Under the pieces are notes generated by a model. That model saw only the letters and a program-made list of their open reading frames with translations. It did not search any database and was not told where the DNA came from. The position numbers and the translations under genes were made by a program. Shown in pieces: positions 11,866 to 23,919 of a stretch of 64,000 nt of DNA (its first letter is position 1; every line of letters starts with the position of its first letter). The DNA is from Marsupella aquatica (taxonomy: Eukaryota; Marchantiophyta): positions 21,018,001 through 21,082,000 of the forward strand of contig OZ316891.1 in NCBI GenBank assembly GCA_973895155.1. Direction: 5' to 3'.

Positions 11866-12960
11866 TGTGAACTCCACTATGTTCCAGCTGTAATCGGAAT
11901 GAGATGCAGTTCGGAGGTACTGTAGAAAATCCATCCATATTAATCCAAAATCCTTCCATGGTTTCGTTTGTCGTGCCGCTCCTTATATTATATCTAGGTT
12001 CACGTGATATGCAAATCTCCGGAGGTGTCACCATCGAGATTTGGACTGAATCGAGTTTTCCTTTCATTGCCGTGGAGAAGATTTATCTGATTTCTTGGAT
12101 CTTTGTTTTTCCCACACTTTTACAGGGATCTATTTGGTCGATGGAAGACCGCTGAGGGCATTGTTAAAGTTGTCGCGGTGACTCTTTACAATTATATATT
12201 TTTCTTGTATTCATATCTGGAACTCCAACGATGACTGAGGTAATAGATATTGAGTACAAATAATCTCAATTCGGCCAAATGCACCGGCAGTACAGTACTA
12301 GCACTGGATCATGATCGAATGCGAATAAATTCGTTTTGGCCAAATTTGCCACAAGTTGTAGGACGTGATCGGGTGCCAGTGAGTGTGGATAATTTTGATC
12401 AGTCAGTAGGAGTTAGGACATCACGACAGGAGAGTTGGTTCCGCGAATAGTTTTTGCTGTAATTAAAAGCTTTGTATATAATTCAATGTGCACATTTGAG
12501 GCCAAGAAGCATTTAATCACGGAAGTCCACTTTTATCGTGCATGGAACTCCAGGATTTGGAGATTTTGCTGCGGTTGAGTGCAGTACACATGTAGTCTGC
12601 AAATGTTTCTATGTGGTGAAGTTTCTTCCGAACTGCATTTTGGGGTGAAGAATTGTGTGGGTGCAGTTCTACGAAGTGGTTTGTGGAGACGTACACAATC
12701 AGTTTCTGAGGCAAACCTGTCCGGAATTGGAACATTTTAGTTGAAGATAGACACTCTCCTGAGTGATGTAACGAGAATTGCAGTCCTCTTAGGTGTGAAG
12801 GACGACACTATCCTGAGTGATGTGAAGAGAATTGCACCCTGCTGGACTGCGTGTGGAACTGAATGCAGAATGCGTGACTTTCTGGCTCATATGACCACTG
12901 TTTCAAGAACAGGATGCACAGAGTTCTTCTTCCTCGCAATGAATATGAAACTTGAATTCT
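11866..12960. other. 3' flank of the MATE gene, intergenic
   Basis: No recognisable gene. A short direct repeat (CTGAGTGATGT plus GAGAATTGCA, about 12758 and 12814) lies inside an ORF of 123 codons that has no domain. The 3' untranslated region of the MATE gene is presumably in the first few hundred bases. Confidence 0.45.
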
Positions 12961-13400
12961 TATCTTATATCAGGTTTGGGCTGCATTTCCACAAGACTGT
13001 ACAAATCACTCCAAGGCGAAGATTGCTTGGCGGATCCGTTCCAAAAGAGTCATTCTGGTCGGGGACATGGGTCAACTACTTCCTGTGTGCACCTACCACA
13101 CCGACAATGTAAGCACATCTTGGCATCTCTCTGTCTCCGCATTATGAGACCAAGTAGAAGTTCCACCCATGGACAGTGCTCAGACAAAGCATGGATGTAA
13201 AATTCATGGAGTTTCTAAATGACATGTACACGAGCCTCCCTACTCAGACATAGATTGATGTGTGACTCAGACAATGTGACGTCTGCAAATGAGAAGCACT
13301 TGCACTTATCGACGTTTTTACCGCTATGATATGTTCGTACAAGTAGACTGTTGACAACTACAACAGCCTGGCCTACAAACTTATATCGCGATGTAAGAGA
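12961..13400 (+). pseudogene. PIF1/Helitron-type helicase remnant, left part
   Basis: One frame around 13053-13090 reads VILVGDMGQLLPVC, the Walker-B region typical of PIF1-family helicases found in Helitron transposons. A second frame near 13150-13255 gives a LRQSMDVKFMEFLNDMYTSLP-like segment, matching the RQ...F..FL..M part of the same domain. An ISTRLYKSLQG stretch lies just upstream. The pieces are in different frames with stops between them, so the gene is dead. Copia element A is inserted about 1 kb downstream, and a possible continuation lies beyond it. Confidence 0.55.
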
Positions 13401-13477
13401 TCATCGCCCTCCTAATCATCATCGACGCCCCGTCCAATGACACCAGAAAACTTCGCACCTAGTATGCCAAGTTGTGG

Positions 13478-13739
13478 ACACTCACCAACGTTGTGATCAG
13501 ATGCAAAGTCATTCTGACAGCACAATACATATGAACGAGTTCATCTTAGGGCTAGATGGCAACCGAAAAAGGCAATCTACACAATCATGAAATCCAATCA
13601 ATCTGCACACTCACCAACGTTGTGATCAGATGCAAAGTCATTCTGACAGCACAATACATATGAACGAGTTCATCTTAGGGCTAGATGGCAACCGAAAAAG
13701 GCAATCTACACAATCATGAAATCCAATCAATCTGCACAC
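13478..13739. repeat. perfect 129-bp tandem duplication
   Basis: Copy 1 is 13478-13606 and copy 2 is 13607-13735, with a further 4-bp overlap (ACAC) into 13739. I see no mismatch between the copies. Perfect identity implies a recent duplication, or alternatively an assembly artefact. Confidence 0.9.
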
Positions 13740-14334
13740 GACATGGTGGGCTGCCCCACGGTTGAACCAAAAGGAACTCTACTCCAGTACATCCTTGATA
13801 TTGTTGAACACATACTAAGATTAATTGTTTTATGTCTTTTTAATTGGAGAATTTCAAGATAAATATGGGGATTTAAAATTATTTCTATGTCTTGGATAAT
13901 TTCAAGATAAATATGGGGTTCTAGAGTTTAAATTTTATGACTGATTGTTCCCTTTGTGGGGTCTCATAGATTTCAATATGGGGAAATTGATTAGAGAGCA
14001 AAGAGAGCAAAATGAGCCCAACAACATGTCCTCAATTTGTCCTTGTCGTGTGCAGATTGGCTGTCGCATGGAGTTCAACAACACTTTACAACTTGTGCGA
14101 CGTTCTATTCACAGTTGATGACTGCCATTGAGTTGGCACGTATGATACTCAAAGAGCTTCCTTCGACACACAGGCCAGAGTTGTCCAACCTTCTAGCAAC
14201 TAGCTAAGCTATGCCGACAGCCTCAACATTGAGCCAAGCAAATGGGACCAGGCATAAGTTCTGGAGTCAAAGTTGTTAAAATTGATTGACGCCGGTTAAA
14301 CAGGGCGAATGGGTAATACAAGTACATAATTATG
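13740..14334. other. degenerate transposon-flank DNA
   Basis: No ORF of note. A 19-bp block starting TTTCAAGATAAATATGGGG occurs twice, near 13851 and 13901. This is DNA into which copia element A inserted. Confidence 0.4.
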
Positions 14335-14339
14335 CAAAC
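14335..14339. other. target-site duplication of element A, left copy
   Basis: CAAAC immediately before the TG of the 5' LTR. The right copy at 28156-28160 is CAAAT, a single C/T difference. Confidence 0.65.
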
Positions 14340-14475
14340 TGTTAGAATATGACAGTTAAGTCACCGCGGTTACTTACCTAACCCCAGTTCGGAACCGATG
14401 TAACCCCTCTTATCACATACATAAACGTCACCCGAGGGAGAAGGGAACATTCAGTTGGAGAGTTCGACTCGAACA
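14340..14475 (+). repeat. 5' LTR of copia element A
   Basis: 136 bp from TGTTAG to GAACA. It matches 28020-28155 with 7 differences (about 5 percent). It is followed by CGTTATCAGCAC at 14476, the primer-binding site used by many plant copia elements. Confidence 0.9.
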
Positions 14476-16226
14476 CGTTATCAGCACTGTCAACCGCTGA
14501 GAGCAAGGCCATGAAAAATTGATCCCGGCTATGGTGAATTGGACATGAAGGCGAAATTCAACGCGGCAAATGAAAGAAATTAAAGAGAGCAAACTCCAAT
14601 GCTTATAGAGGGGAGGCACCGTGAGGACCGATTCCCCAAGAAATTATCGTGAAGAGATCTGAAAAGACAGAAGCGAGAAGGCGCGACTGTAAAGCCCATC
14701 AAAAACTGAGATCGAGACCAGATTTTGGATAGTGAGATCATCCCTCACAGCCAGCGATCGAAGAGTCAGAAGAAAATGAGAAGAAGACACTCAAGAATCC
14801 TGAAATGATAAGGAGAGAAATGACCTGTGAATCGAAAGAGCAAGCAGCAGTAGCATCGGGAGGCACTGGCAAAGAGAATCGATAAGAATCGAAAAGAAAG
14901 CAAGGTTGATAACAAGGGTGAATTCTGCAGACCCAAGAGAACAAGAAATTGAGAAGCCCCGAGACTAACTGACGAAGCAGCACTCGTGAATCCATAAGGA
15001 CATCAAAGAGGCATTGAGAATTGCTGCCGAGAGACAGCATAGACAATCGCAAATCCATGAGCGTAGAAGATCGAAGGCAGTGTGGCAGGGAACTGTGACT
15101 TTGCATTGAAAGCACACTCCAATAAGGATAGAAAAAAAGCTCGAAGAGAGAATCGAGCAAGGAGTAGAAACCAGGAGGAAGCCGAGCCAAAACTGATAAG
15201 GAGATTGTGGACAGAATCCTGAAGGGCAGACTCGAAGAAGGCCGCGAGAGCAATCCGAAAGAAGAATCGTGCAACACAAGAGAAACGAAGAGACGAGATC
15301 AGAACAACAAGGTAGAGAGAAGGCTGCAAGAAAAACAATAAGCAGAGAACTAAGGATCGAATAAGAAGGAGAAGCGAAGGAGATACGAAAGGGCGAGAGA
15401 GAGACTAAGAAAAGCAGCCACTGCCCCAATCCCCATAAGGACTTAAATTAATGCAAAACGAAATGAGATGAGAACAGAAGCAGTGAGGGGCACAATGAAG
15501 AAAGAAGGAGAGCACAAATCATTGCAGAGACCGATGGGAATCGAAGAAATGAAAGAAGGCAATTAAAGTGAAGAATAGAAGGAACCTTGAAAAGGAGCAG
15601 AGAAAGGCGAAGACAGGTGGGAGAAAACATAATCAAACAATGCAACGAGAAGGCATGAATTAGAAAGAGGCGAAGAGCGAAAGCAAAGGCTGCGAGTAGG
15701 ACTCAAAGGAGAACAAATTCGATAATAAGCGAGTGAATCTGAGACGAAATTGATAAAGACAAGTTCAAAAGAGGGCGAACGTCGAGACAACATTGGCAAA
15801 GAGTGGCTGCGAAGATTCGAAAGGAATCGAGAGCGAAAACGATAAGGATCGGGCGATTCAGGAGAAAAAGAAACTCATAAGGTCAACTGAAAGCATGGAT
15901 GTGATCGATCGAGGCGAAGAGCACAGCTCCTAGACCAAACGACGCAGCAAGAAAGGCAGAAGAAAAATGAGGACGTGAGGAACCAAGGAGGCAAGGAAAA
16001 CTGCAACAACGGGAAGCAAAAACCACGACGAAAACGAGAATTAATCCGCTAAGTGCAACCATAAGTCAAAGCAAATTTCTTATACAAAAGAAACTGTGCA
16101 CTAAACCAGGAAAGCGCACAAAACCGCAAACCACTCATAACTGCAAACCAAAAACAAAGAGAATTTCATTTACAAGAGAACCTAGTGCAGTTAACCACAT
16201 ACACAAGGAAAACCAAACCTAAGTGC

Positions 16227-16338
16227 AAACCCTAAAATGCAATTCATCCTTTACACTTAAGTTGCACGCAAAATTAAACCAAAAATGCATTTAGGGTTAA
16301 CAGAAAAAGGACCTTACATTAATAAGGCGAAACCCTAA
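16227..16338 (+). promoter_or_regulatory. two telo-box motifs in the leader of element A
   Basis: AAACCCTAA occurs at 16227-16235 and 16330-16338. Telo-boxes of this sequence are known in plant promoters of translation-related genes. The first is conserved in element B at 22575-22583 within a shared GTGCAAACCCTAAAAT block. A regulatory role here is inferred only. Confidence 0.4.
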
Positions 16339-16467
16339 AACACAAAAACGAGAAAGAAAAATCAACTTCTTTGATTTTCCGAAAACGCACAGCAACAATA
16401 ACCGCACAAAATGCAGGCACTAAGAACCAACTTATCCTATAAACCTCGCATACGCTATAACCAATAT

Positions 16468-16550
16468 TAAACCTAACCCTAACCCTAAAACCTAACCCTA
16501 AAACCTAACCCTAACCCTAACCTTAAACCTAACCCTAAACCTAAAACCCA
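16468..16550 (+). repeat. telomere-like CCCTAA/CCCTAAA tract
   Basis: About 80 bp of degenerate CCTAACCCTAA, CCCTAAAA and CCCTAAAC units, resembling the C-strand of plant telomeres (CCCTAAA). It ends 6 bp before the gag ATG at 16557. It lies inside a retrotransposon, so it is not a chromosome end. Confidence 0.85.
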
Positions 16551-16556
16551 TAAGAC

Positions 16557-17560
16557 ATGACATCCATAGAAAAGCTGAACTTCCTAACACTGACCATCAA
16601 GGGGAAGAACTACCTCTCCTGGTCACTAGACATTAAAGCTAACCTACTAGCTAAACCATAATCACCGACCAGGGCACAACGACCCACCAGAAGGCAAAAG
16701 ACTTGGTGTTCATAAGACACCACCTGGTCGAACCATTAGGGCTGCAATATGTTAACGAGGAAAATCCCAAGAAACTCTGGGATCAACTCAAAGAAAGATA
16801 TGACCATACTAAGACCATACACTTGCCTAGAGCCCGCCACGACTGGGCTAACCTCTGCGTCCAAGACCATACGTCGATAGTTAACTATAACAACGAATTG
16901 TCCGCATCACATCCCAGTTGGCCTTGTGCGGCCAACTAGTCGGTGATGAAGAACAAATAGAAAAGACACTATCAACCTTCCACTCGGGCAACATAATACT
17001 CTCATCACAATACAGAAACATGAAGATCACGAGATACTCTAAACTTATAGCTCATATGTTGCTGGCCGAGAGGCATCAAGAGTTATTCTTGAAGAACTCA
17101 AAGATGCGACCCCCTGGAACCTTGCCATCAACCCCAACCACCAAGACAAACTTCAGACAGCCTTCCAGCAGTAGAGGAGGCCAATGGGGTGGCTTCAGCC
17201 GCAATGGTAGAGGACGACCGGCCTTCAGAGGAGGACGACAGTTCGGAGGCGGAAGATTGACCTACCTCATGGGGAGAGGCAGAGGCCACGGAGCTGGAGG
17301 AGGCCGCGGACGAGGAAGATCAAGCTCCACCTACACCCGTGGAGGATCGGGAAGATCAGGAAGACCAGCCCAACGGGACGAGTTTATCCCGATAATACTC
17401 AGGAAGACCCGTCGTGGAGTGCTTCCGATGCGGCGCCAAGGGCCACCACAGAAGCTGTGCCGCATACCGGCACACCTAGCAGAATTATACCAACAGAGTA
17501 GAAATAATAGAACTTAGGAGGCACATCATGGTACTTTTCTAGAGTAGGAGGAACACCTAG
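16557..17560 (+). pseudogene. gag of element A, broken
   Basis: The ATG at 16557 starts a peptide (EKLNFLTLTIKGKNYLSW) matching the start of gag in element B, but it soon reaches a stop. Gag similarity resumes at 16703-16939 (KKLWDQLKERYDHTK, UBN2-like) and 16918-17517 (LSTFHSGNIILSSQYRNMK). The latter is followed by a GRGRG-rich basic tract. A Cys/His cluster resembling a zinc knuckle (CFRCGAKGHHRSC) sits in another frame near 17420 and has one residue fewer than the CX2CX4HX4C consensus. Confidence 0.8.
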
Positions 17561-17639
17561 AAAACTACACCCATGACGACACAACCCCTGAGACACATAT
17601 GATTACACATCAGAAAGATTCCTTACCTTTAGACGACAT

Positions 17640-20600
17640 TAGAACTTGCATTGTAGATAGTGACACGTCCCACACTACATTAAATTGTAGGGACTATTTC
17701 ACTCACATTACCCCCTCCCACAGAAACATGACTACCATCATGGGGAGCAATTAACCAGATAGAAGAGCGTAACGGACCGGCCATAATCACGTTACTCCAA
17801 GGCACTACTATCCATATTAAATCAGCCATCTATGCACCTAATGCCACTAGGAACTTGATTAGTTTCAAGGACATTTGTGATAACGGATATCATATCCACA
17901 CTAGCACAGATAAAAACCAGGAAGTAATTCATATCTTAAAGAATACTTCCGATGGAATGCTAATAAAAGAAACACTTTTCGCGTATCCGTTGGGTTTCTA
18001 TGTCACACAATTGAATGCTTTCCATTCAACTATGCATGAGACGTCACCATATGACCTATGGCATACCAGGCTTGGACACCCTGGCATGACCATGTTTCAC
18101 AAGATGAAAAGAGTAACCCACGGAATACCACAAACGCACGTCCAACAAACCATAATCAGTCTTGCATGGCATGTTCTCAAGGAAAACTAATCCTTAGACC
18201 TTCCGTCTCCAAGACAATCCATGAAATGCCCAAATTCTTGGAACGAGTGCATGTAGACATATGTGGACCTATAGAATCACCAAGTGGACCATTTTGGTTT
18301 TCCTAGTCATTATTGATGCATCCTCAAAATGGTCGCAAGTTTCGTTGCTTTCCACACGAAACATGGTTTTTCCACGGCTTTTAGCACACATCCTCAAGCT
18401 AAAAGCTCAATTCCCTAAAAACCCCATCAAGACAATTAGGGTTGATAATGCAGGCGAATTTACTTTGAAAACATTCGAAGACTTTTGCATGGCGACAGGG
18501 ATAGACACCCAATACCATGTAACCCATGTATATTTCCAAAATGGCATCGTGGAATCTGACATTAAAAGAATACAGATGATAGCAAGACCCATGCTTATGC
18601 AGACGCAATTAACCACAAATGAATTGCCCGGGGTCACGTTGTACTACATGCAACAGCTTTACTTAAATATCGCCCATCGGCGTATAACGACCAAACTCCA
18701 CACCACCTAGCCTTTGGAGCAAATCCTGACCTATCACACGTCAGAACTTTTGGTTGCCAAGTACTCGTCCCCATAATGGGACCTAAACATACTCGGGAAC
18801 GTACTAAGATGAGACCTCAAAGATAAAAAGGCATATACATTGGTTTTGAGTCATGACCATCCATAATCAGGTACTTAGAACCATCAACTGCCGATGTCTT
18901 TCAAGCGAGGTTTCCTTACTGCCATTTTTACGAGAATGTGTTCCCCAAACTATTTGAAATGAAACCACAATTTGAACAACCTCGTAACCTAGAATTATGA
19001 TGGCGGACTCAATCCACTACTTGGAACAATCCACGGACACGACAATGCGAAGAAGAAGTCCGCAGAATATTACAACTAACAAAGACTGTGGAGCAAATGC
19101 CAGACGCATTTATAGACATTGCGCAAGTGACCAGATCACATATCCCTGCCGCAAACGCTCCCGCACGTCTACAAGAATTCACACAACTGGCCACGGACCA
19201 ACCACCAAGAGCAAAACGTGGACGTCCCTTGGGATCTAAAGATACCCAACCAAGGCAAAGAAAAAAATTACAACAATATCACCTGCAATACCAGAAGTGA
19301 TACCCACACCAAATCCTATGGAAACCCCAGAAAATGAAGAAATCTCAATTCACTTCATGAATACTAGAACCAAATGGAATAGAAATAATATTCATATGGA
19401 CGACAACTTTGCCTACCATATTTCCCAAAATATCACGGATACACAACCTGACCCTAAAACAATCAATGAGGCACAGAAAAGCCTAGATTGGTCAGAATGG
19501 GAAAAAGCAATTAACTCAAAATTGGATTCACTGATTAAACGCCAAGTGCTCATACCTATTGTCCCATCGCCAAAAGATACCCACTTAACAGACTATAAGT
19601 GGATATTCATGAAAAAGAGAAACGCACAAGGCCAAGTTGCAAGATATAAAGCACGCCTTGTCACGAAAGGATACACACAAATACCTGGGCGTGATTTTGA
19701 CTTGACATACGCAGCAGTGATGGATGCAATAACCTATCAATACCTAGTTGGATTTACCCTAGGTCATCGACTACAAATACATCAAATGGATGTCGTAACA
19801 ACATACTTATATGGATTACTGGATACGACCATATACATGAAAGCACCCCCAAAATTAATAAAATGACACACATACCATATCCAGGGGGAGCATAAAACAA
19901 AGCAAAACCCATCCACATCCACATCTCTACCTTATACCACAAAAGACCCCAGGAATGGAAAACGGGGCATGGTGGACCTATAGTCCATCAAACACCATGG
20001 AGTGGACCTATTGTCCTCCAAAAGAACGGACCTATTGTCCCTCCAATACATAAATCCATGCCTCTGGCCAAGGATGGATATCTTGTCCAGATTATGAGAT
20101 CTTTATATGGACTAAAGCAAAGCGGAAGAATGTGGTATTAGAGATTTAGAGATGAAATGTTGATTATGGGTTTTACTAACGAAGACATTGCTCCTTGTTT
20201 ATTCATTGCCATCTACGTATATGACATCAACCTATTTGGACACTTAACCTATTACAAAACATCATTAAGATACTAAACCGCGTATTTGAGATGGAAGACT
20301 TAGGCCAAACCCAATATTGTTTGGGCCTACAATTCAAACACCTATCTGATGGTATACTTTTACACCACAACACTTACACTACAAAAATCCTCAAATAATT
20401 CAACATGGACAAGACACATACTCTAACTTCTCCTACGTATTCAAACTTGCAAATGTTATGGAAGTACGATCTCTAGACAGAGACAAGGATGCATTCAGAA
20501 AGAGAAATGAAAATGAACCACTACTTGGTCCTGAAAAACCATACTTATCAGCAATAGGAGCACTCATGTTTCTAGCCAACCTGACACGACCAGATATTTC

Positions 20601-21235
20601 CTTTGCAGTAAACCTGCTAGCCAGACACAGTGCACAACCTACTATACGCCACTGGAATGGCATAAAAAGAATAATGCGTTATCTTCAAAGAACTATTGAT
20701 ATGGGACTATATTTCCCTAATAACACTAATAAGACCTTAATAGGCTATGCAGACGCTAGATATTTATCAGACCCAGACGATGCTAAATCATAGACTAGCT
20801 ACGTACTTTTATATGGTGATACAGCCATTTCCTGGAAAAGCACTAAACAAACACTAACATGCACTTCATCTAACCACGCTAAGATTATTGCACTATATAA
20901 AGCCAGCAGAGAATGTATTTGGCTAAGAAGAGTAACCAACCATATTAATACAAACTGCGGCTTACCAGCACTAACTGAGCCTACTACACTATTCGAAGAC
21001 AATCAAGCATGTGTTGAACAGGTCTCGAAAGGATTCATCAAAGGAGACCGCATCAAGCATATCACACAAAAATTCTTCTTCACCCACGAACAACAAGGAG
21101 ACACTAATCCAAGTGAAGACAATTGCGAGCAAAGACAACCATGCAGATTTATTCACAAAAGCCTTGACTCCAGCATTACATACTATTCATTGTCAAGACA
21201 TAGGCTTATGTAGACTATCAAAACTCAGAGATTAA
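17640..21235 (+). pseudogene. pol of element A, broken
   Basis: Domains in order: a protease-like CIVDSDTSHT near 17650; a GAG-pre-integrase block with WHTRLGHPG near 18060; an integrase core with DICGP near 18255 and VDNAGEF near 18440; RT beginning near 19600 (YKWIFMKKRN) with LYGLKQSGRMW near 20108; and RNase H with GYADARY near 20745, ending near 21235. Fragments lie in different frames, separated by stops. The RT active site reads YVYD at 20214-20225 instead of YVDD, so a catalytic Asp is also lost. Confidence 0.85.
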
Positions 21236-21239
21236 AATT

Positions 21240-21244
21240 AATAC
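21240..21244. other. target-site duplication of element B, left copy
   Basis: AATAC directly before the 5' LTR. The identical AATAC follows the 3' LTR at 27816-27820. Confidence 0.9.
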
Positions 21245-21353
21245 TGTTAGACTCTACCTATGATCGGACGACCGGACCAGCCGGTCACCCGACCCCACTA
21301 TATGTACACACATTCCTGACTATACAGTTATCTATTGCATTCATTCCATGACA
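21245..21353 (+). repeat. 5' LTR of copia element B
   Basis: 109 bp from TGTTAGACT to CATGACA. It differs from the 3' LTR at two sites, both C/T transitions. The PBS CGTTATCAGCAC begins at 21354. Confidence 0.95.
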
Positions 21354-22720
21354 CGTTATCAGCACGTAGCAACCATACTGAGCGGAGGACAGAAATCTAC
21401 AAAGCTATGGCAGAATTGTGAAGGATCAGAAGCGGAATTGAGTTGACAGAGAAATCCCTGACCGAACCCTAAGATATAGAAAGGAAAGTGAGTAAGCGAA
21501 TGAAGGGACAAGCATCCGGCGCATAAGGGCAGAAAACAAAAATTGCATAAGGACATCGATTAGGAATTATAGAGGAGAATCGAGAGAGAAGACATCCGAA
21601 ATTCATTTGCAAACAGATCGACCCTGAAAGAAGAGGACCTGCATTGGCAGGCGAATTTGAACCAAGTGAAGCAGATAAGGACACTGCGATAAGTGACTGA
21701 GAAGACATCGAAGTCAAGCTTGAAAAGAGAGAGCGAATCACAATCAAGAGAATCAGCAGAACTCGAAGAAAAGAGCAAGTGGAAGCCTGATTCGGAATTA
21801 AAGAAGAGAGAACAAGCAGCCATGGAGGGACGATGATAAGAGCAGCAACACCGAAGATAGAAATGTGAGCGAATTGAAATCTTGAGGCAAGGAGATAAGC
21901 AAAATCGATGCACGGAAAAGATGGATGAACAATAGAAAGATGAAGCGAAATGAGAAAAGAACCAGATCTAATAGGACCGAGAGAAAGAATTAACGATCCG
22001 AAAGAAAACGAGCCCTAAGAGATTTCGAAGTCAAAGAGAACTTGATTGCAGAAGGAAGATCAATCGAAAATAGAGAAAAGAGAAGTCTCTGCTCCGAGGA
22101 AGCAGACCGCACAGCAGAATCTGGAGAGAAAGAACCGAAGAGGAGCATTACAAGGCGCAGCCAAAGAAAGCAGCACAAAGGGGAGATCGAGAGAGGAGTG
22201 CACAAGGGGCACAACCGCCATCAAATCCCACCACATTGAAACTGCAAAACGTCGAGAAAACCTCGAAAACCACCGGTAAGTGCAAAACCTCTTTAACTGC
22301 AAAATCCGTCAAAGAGATTGCAGTTACAAAGGAAAAGTTGCACTTAACCATAACTGCAAAACCTAAGCGCACATCCGCATAACTGCACACCGTAACCAAG
22401 AAAAATTTACTTTACAAAGCCGCATGTGCACGTAACCAAGGCACGAGTATATTACCACCCATAACTGCACAAAATGCACAATTCCATTACTGCATAGTTT
22501 AACAAAGGAAAAAGAAAATACAAAGGAAACTTTGCAGTTAACCAAATAGCAAGGAAAACCTAAATCCTAAGTGCAAACCCTAAAATTGAATTTCGGATTT
22601 GCATGCTCTCTCCTCCCAGCCCCACCTTGCATGCCGCAGAAATGTGCTTTGTCGTTCCCTACTATACTTACTAGTATATAAGCCTCAACTACCATTAAAA
22701 GGAATCAAGTCATCACCCCA
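21354..22720 (+). other. untranslated leader of element B, purine-biased
   Basis: Same character as the leader of A: about 850 bp rich in A and G, then C/A-rich AACTGCAAAACC-like words, and a telo-box AAACCCTAA at 22575-22583. No coding sequence is supported on either strand. Confidence 0.7.
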
Positions 22721-23919
22721 ATGACCAAGCTAGAGAAATTAACATTTCCAGCCCTAGACATTGATGGTAGCAACTACCTGGAATGGTCAATGAACCTCAG
22801 AGAGAACCTTACCTCGCTAACCCTACTCCCAGCTATAGGAATGGCTCAACCTATACTAGCTGGCGAACCCCAACCAGACCCGTTAACTAAAGCCAATGAA
22901 TCTAAGGCCCTTGTATTCCTTAGACGCCATATCCATAGATTCCTACAAAGACAATACATGCACCTCTCAACCGTCGTGAACTATGGACAACGCTCCAAAC
23001 CCGATTCGACCACCAAAAACTGGTCGAACTACCTAAAGCCAAGCAAGACTGGCTAAACCTGCGAGTCCAGGACTTTACCTCTATTTCAGCCTACAATAGC
23101 GAACTCTTTAGAATAACATCAACCCTCGCACTATGTGGCGAGCCGGTCACAGACAAGGATCTGCTAGAGAAGCCTTGTCGACATTTCATTCATCGAATGT
23201 GTGGCTATCAACACAGTATCGAAACATGAAGTTCGGGCAATACTCCGAGCTCATAGCCCACCTCCTAGTCACCGAAAGAAACCAAGAACTTCTTTTAGTA
23301 AACTCGAGAAAACGACCTGCGGGCACACTGCCCTCAGGACAACAGAATGAAATCCATAACATAGAAAATGCTGAACCCTCCACATCGAGGCAAGGCATTA
23401 AGCGCACTAAGAATGGCAACCGAAGAAATACCCACAATAAGGGGAGTTACTATAACCAACGTCCACAATATAACTCCCAACGAACCTTTAGAGGACGTGG
23501 TGGACGAGAAGGACGTGGAGGACGAGGAGGACGAGGAGGACGTGGCGGACATGGCAGATGCGGAGGACGCGGCAGTGGAAGAACATATAAACCATGGAAA
23601 CGATTGGTCACAATCCCGACAACAACAAGAACGACCAAAATGCCATGAATGTGGCATGTCAAACCACCTAGCAAGAAATTGTAGAATCCTGCAACACCTT
23701 AGAGAACTATATCAACGGTCCATCCAGGATGGACAAACCTCTAGGGCACCACCCCGTGAAACCCACCGGGCGTTTATGGAGTCTAGTGATCCACTCCAAG
23801 ACTTTTCAGACCTACTCGCCCAACCCGAGGCACACTTAATGGCAAGTAGCTCCACTACACCAGATTTAAATAGCCCAAACACATGTATTATCGACCATGC
23901 ATACTATCCTCCAGGATAG
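22721..23919 (+). pseudogene. gag of element B, frameshifted
   Basis: It starts MTKLEKLTFPALDIDGSNYL at 22721. The UBN2-type core then continues across two frame changes: 22721-23056, 23133-23648 and 23368-23919. A basic RGRGG-rich tract around 23505-23580 is followed by a zinc knuckle CHECGMSNHLARNC (CX2CX4HX4C) at about 23641-23682, and by the start of protease (CIID near 23884). Because gag and pol should be one frame, the shifts are disabling. Confidence 0.85.

Larger units (their letters stand above)
14476..16556 (+). other. untranslated leader of element A, strongly purine-biased
   Basis: The first 1.5 kb is very rich in A and G on the plus strand. The last part shifts to C/A-rich AACTGCAAACC-like words. 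Long minus-strand ORFs here (179, 154 and 111 codons) are Leu/Ser/Phe-rich by-products of this composition. The leader is related to that of element B, which shares GTGCAAACCCTAAAAT. Confidence 0.7.

Noticed and set aside
14738-15799. Long minus-strand ORFs (179, 154, 111 and 78 codons) in the leader of element A
   Set aside because: Leu/Ser/Phe-rich translations follow from the purine-rich sense strand. They overlap one another in several frames and have no domain.
16468-16550. A true telomere or chromosome end
   Set aside because: The tract is short, degenerate and enclosed by LTR retrotransposon sequence on both sides.
23334-23674. Minus-strand Ser/Pro-rich ORFs opposite gag of element B
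   Set aside because: Antisense reading of the RGG-rich basic tract.
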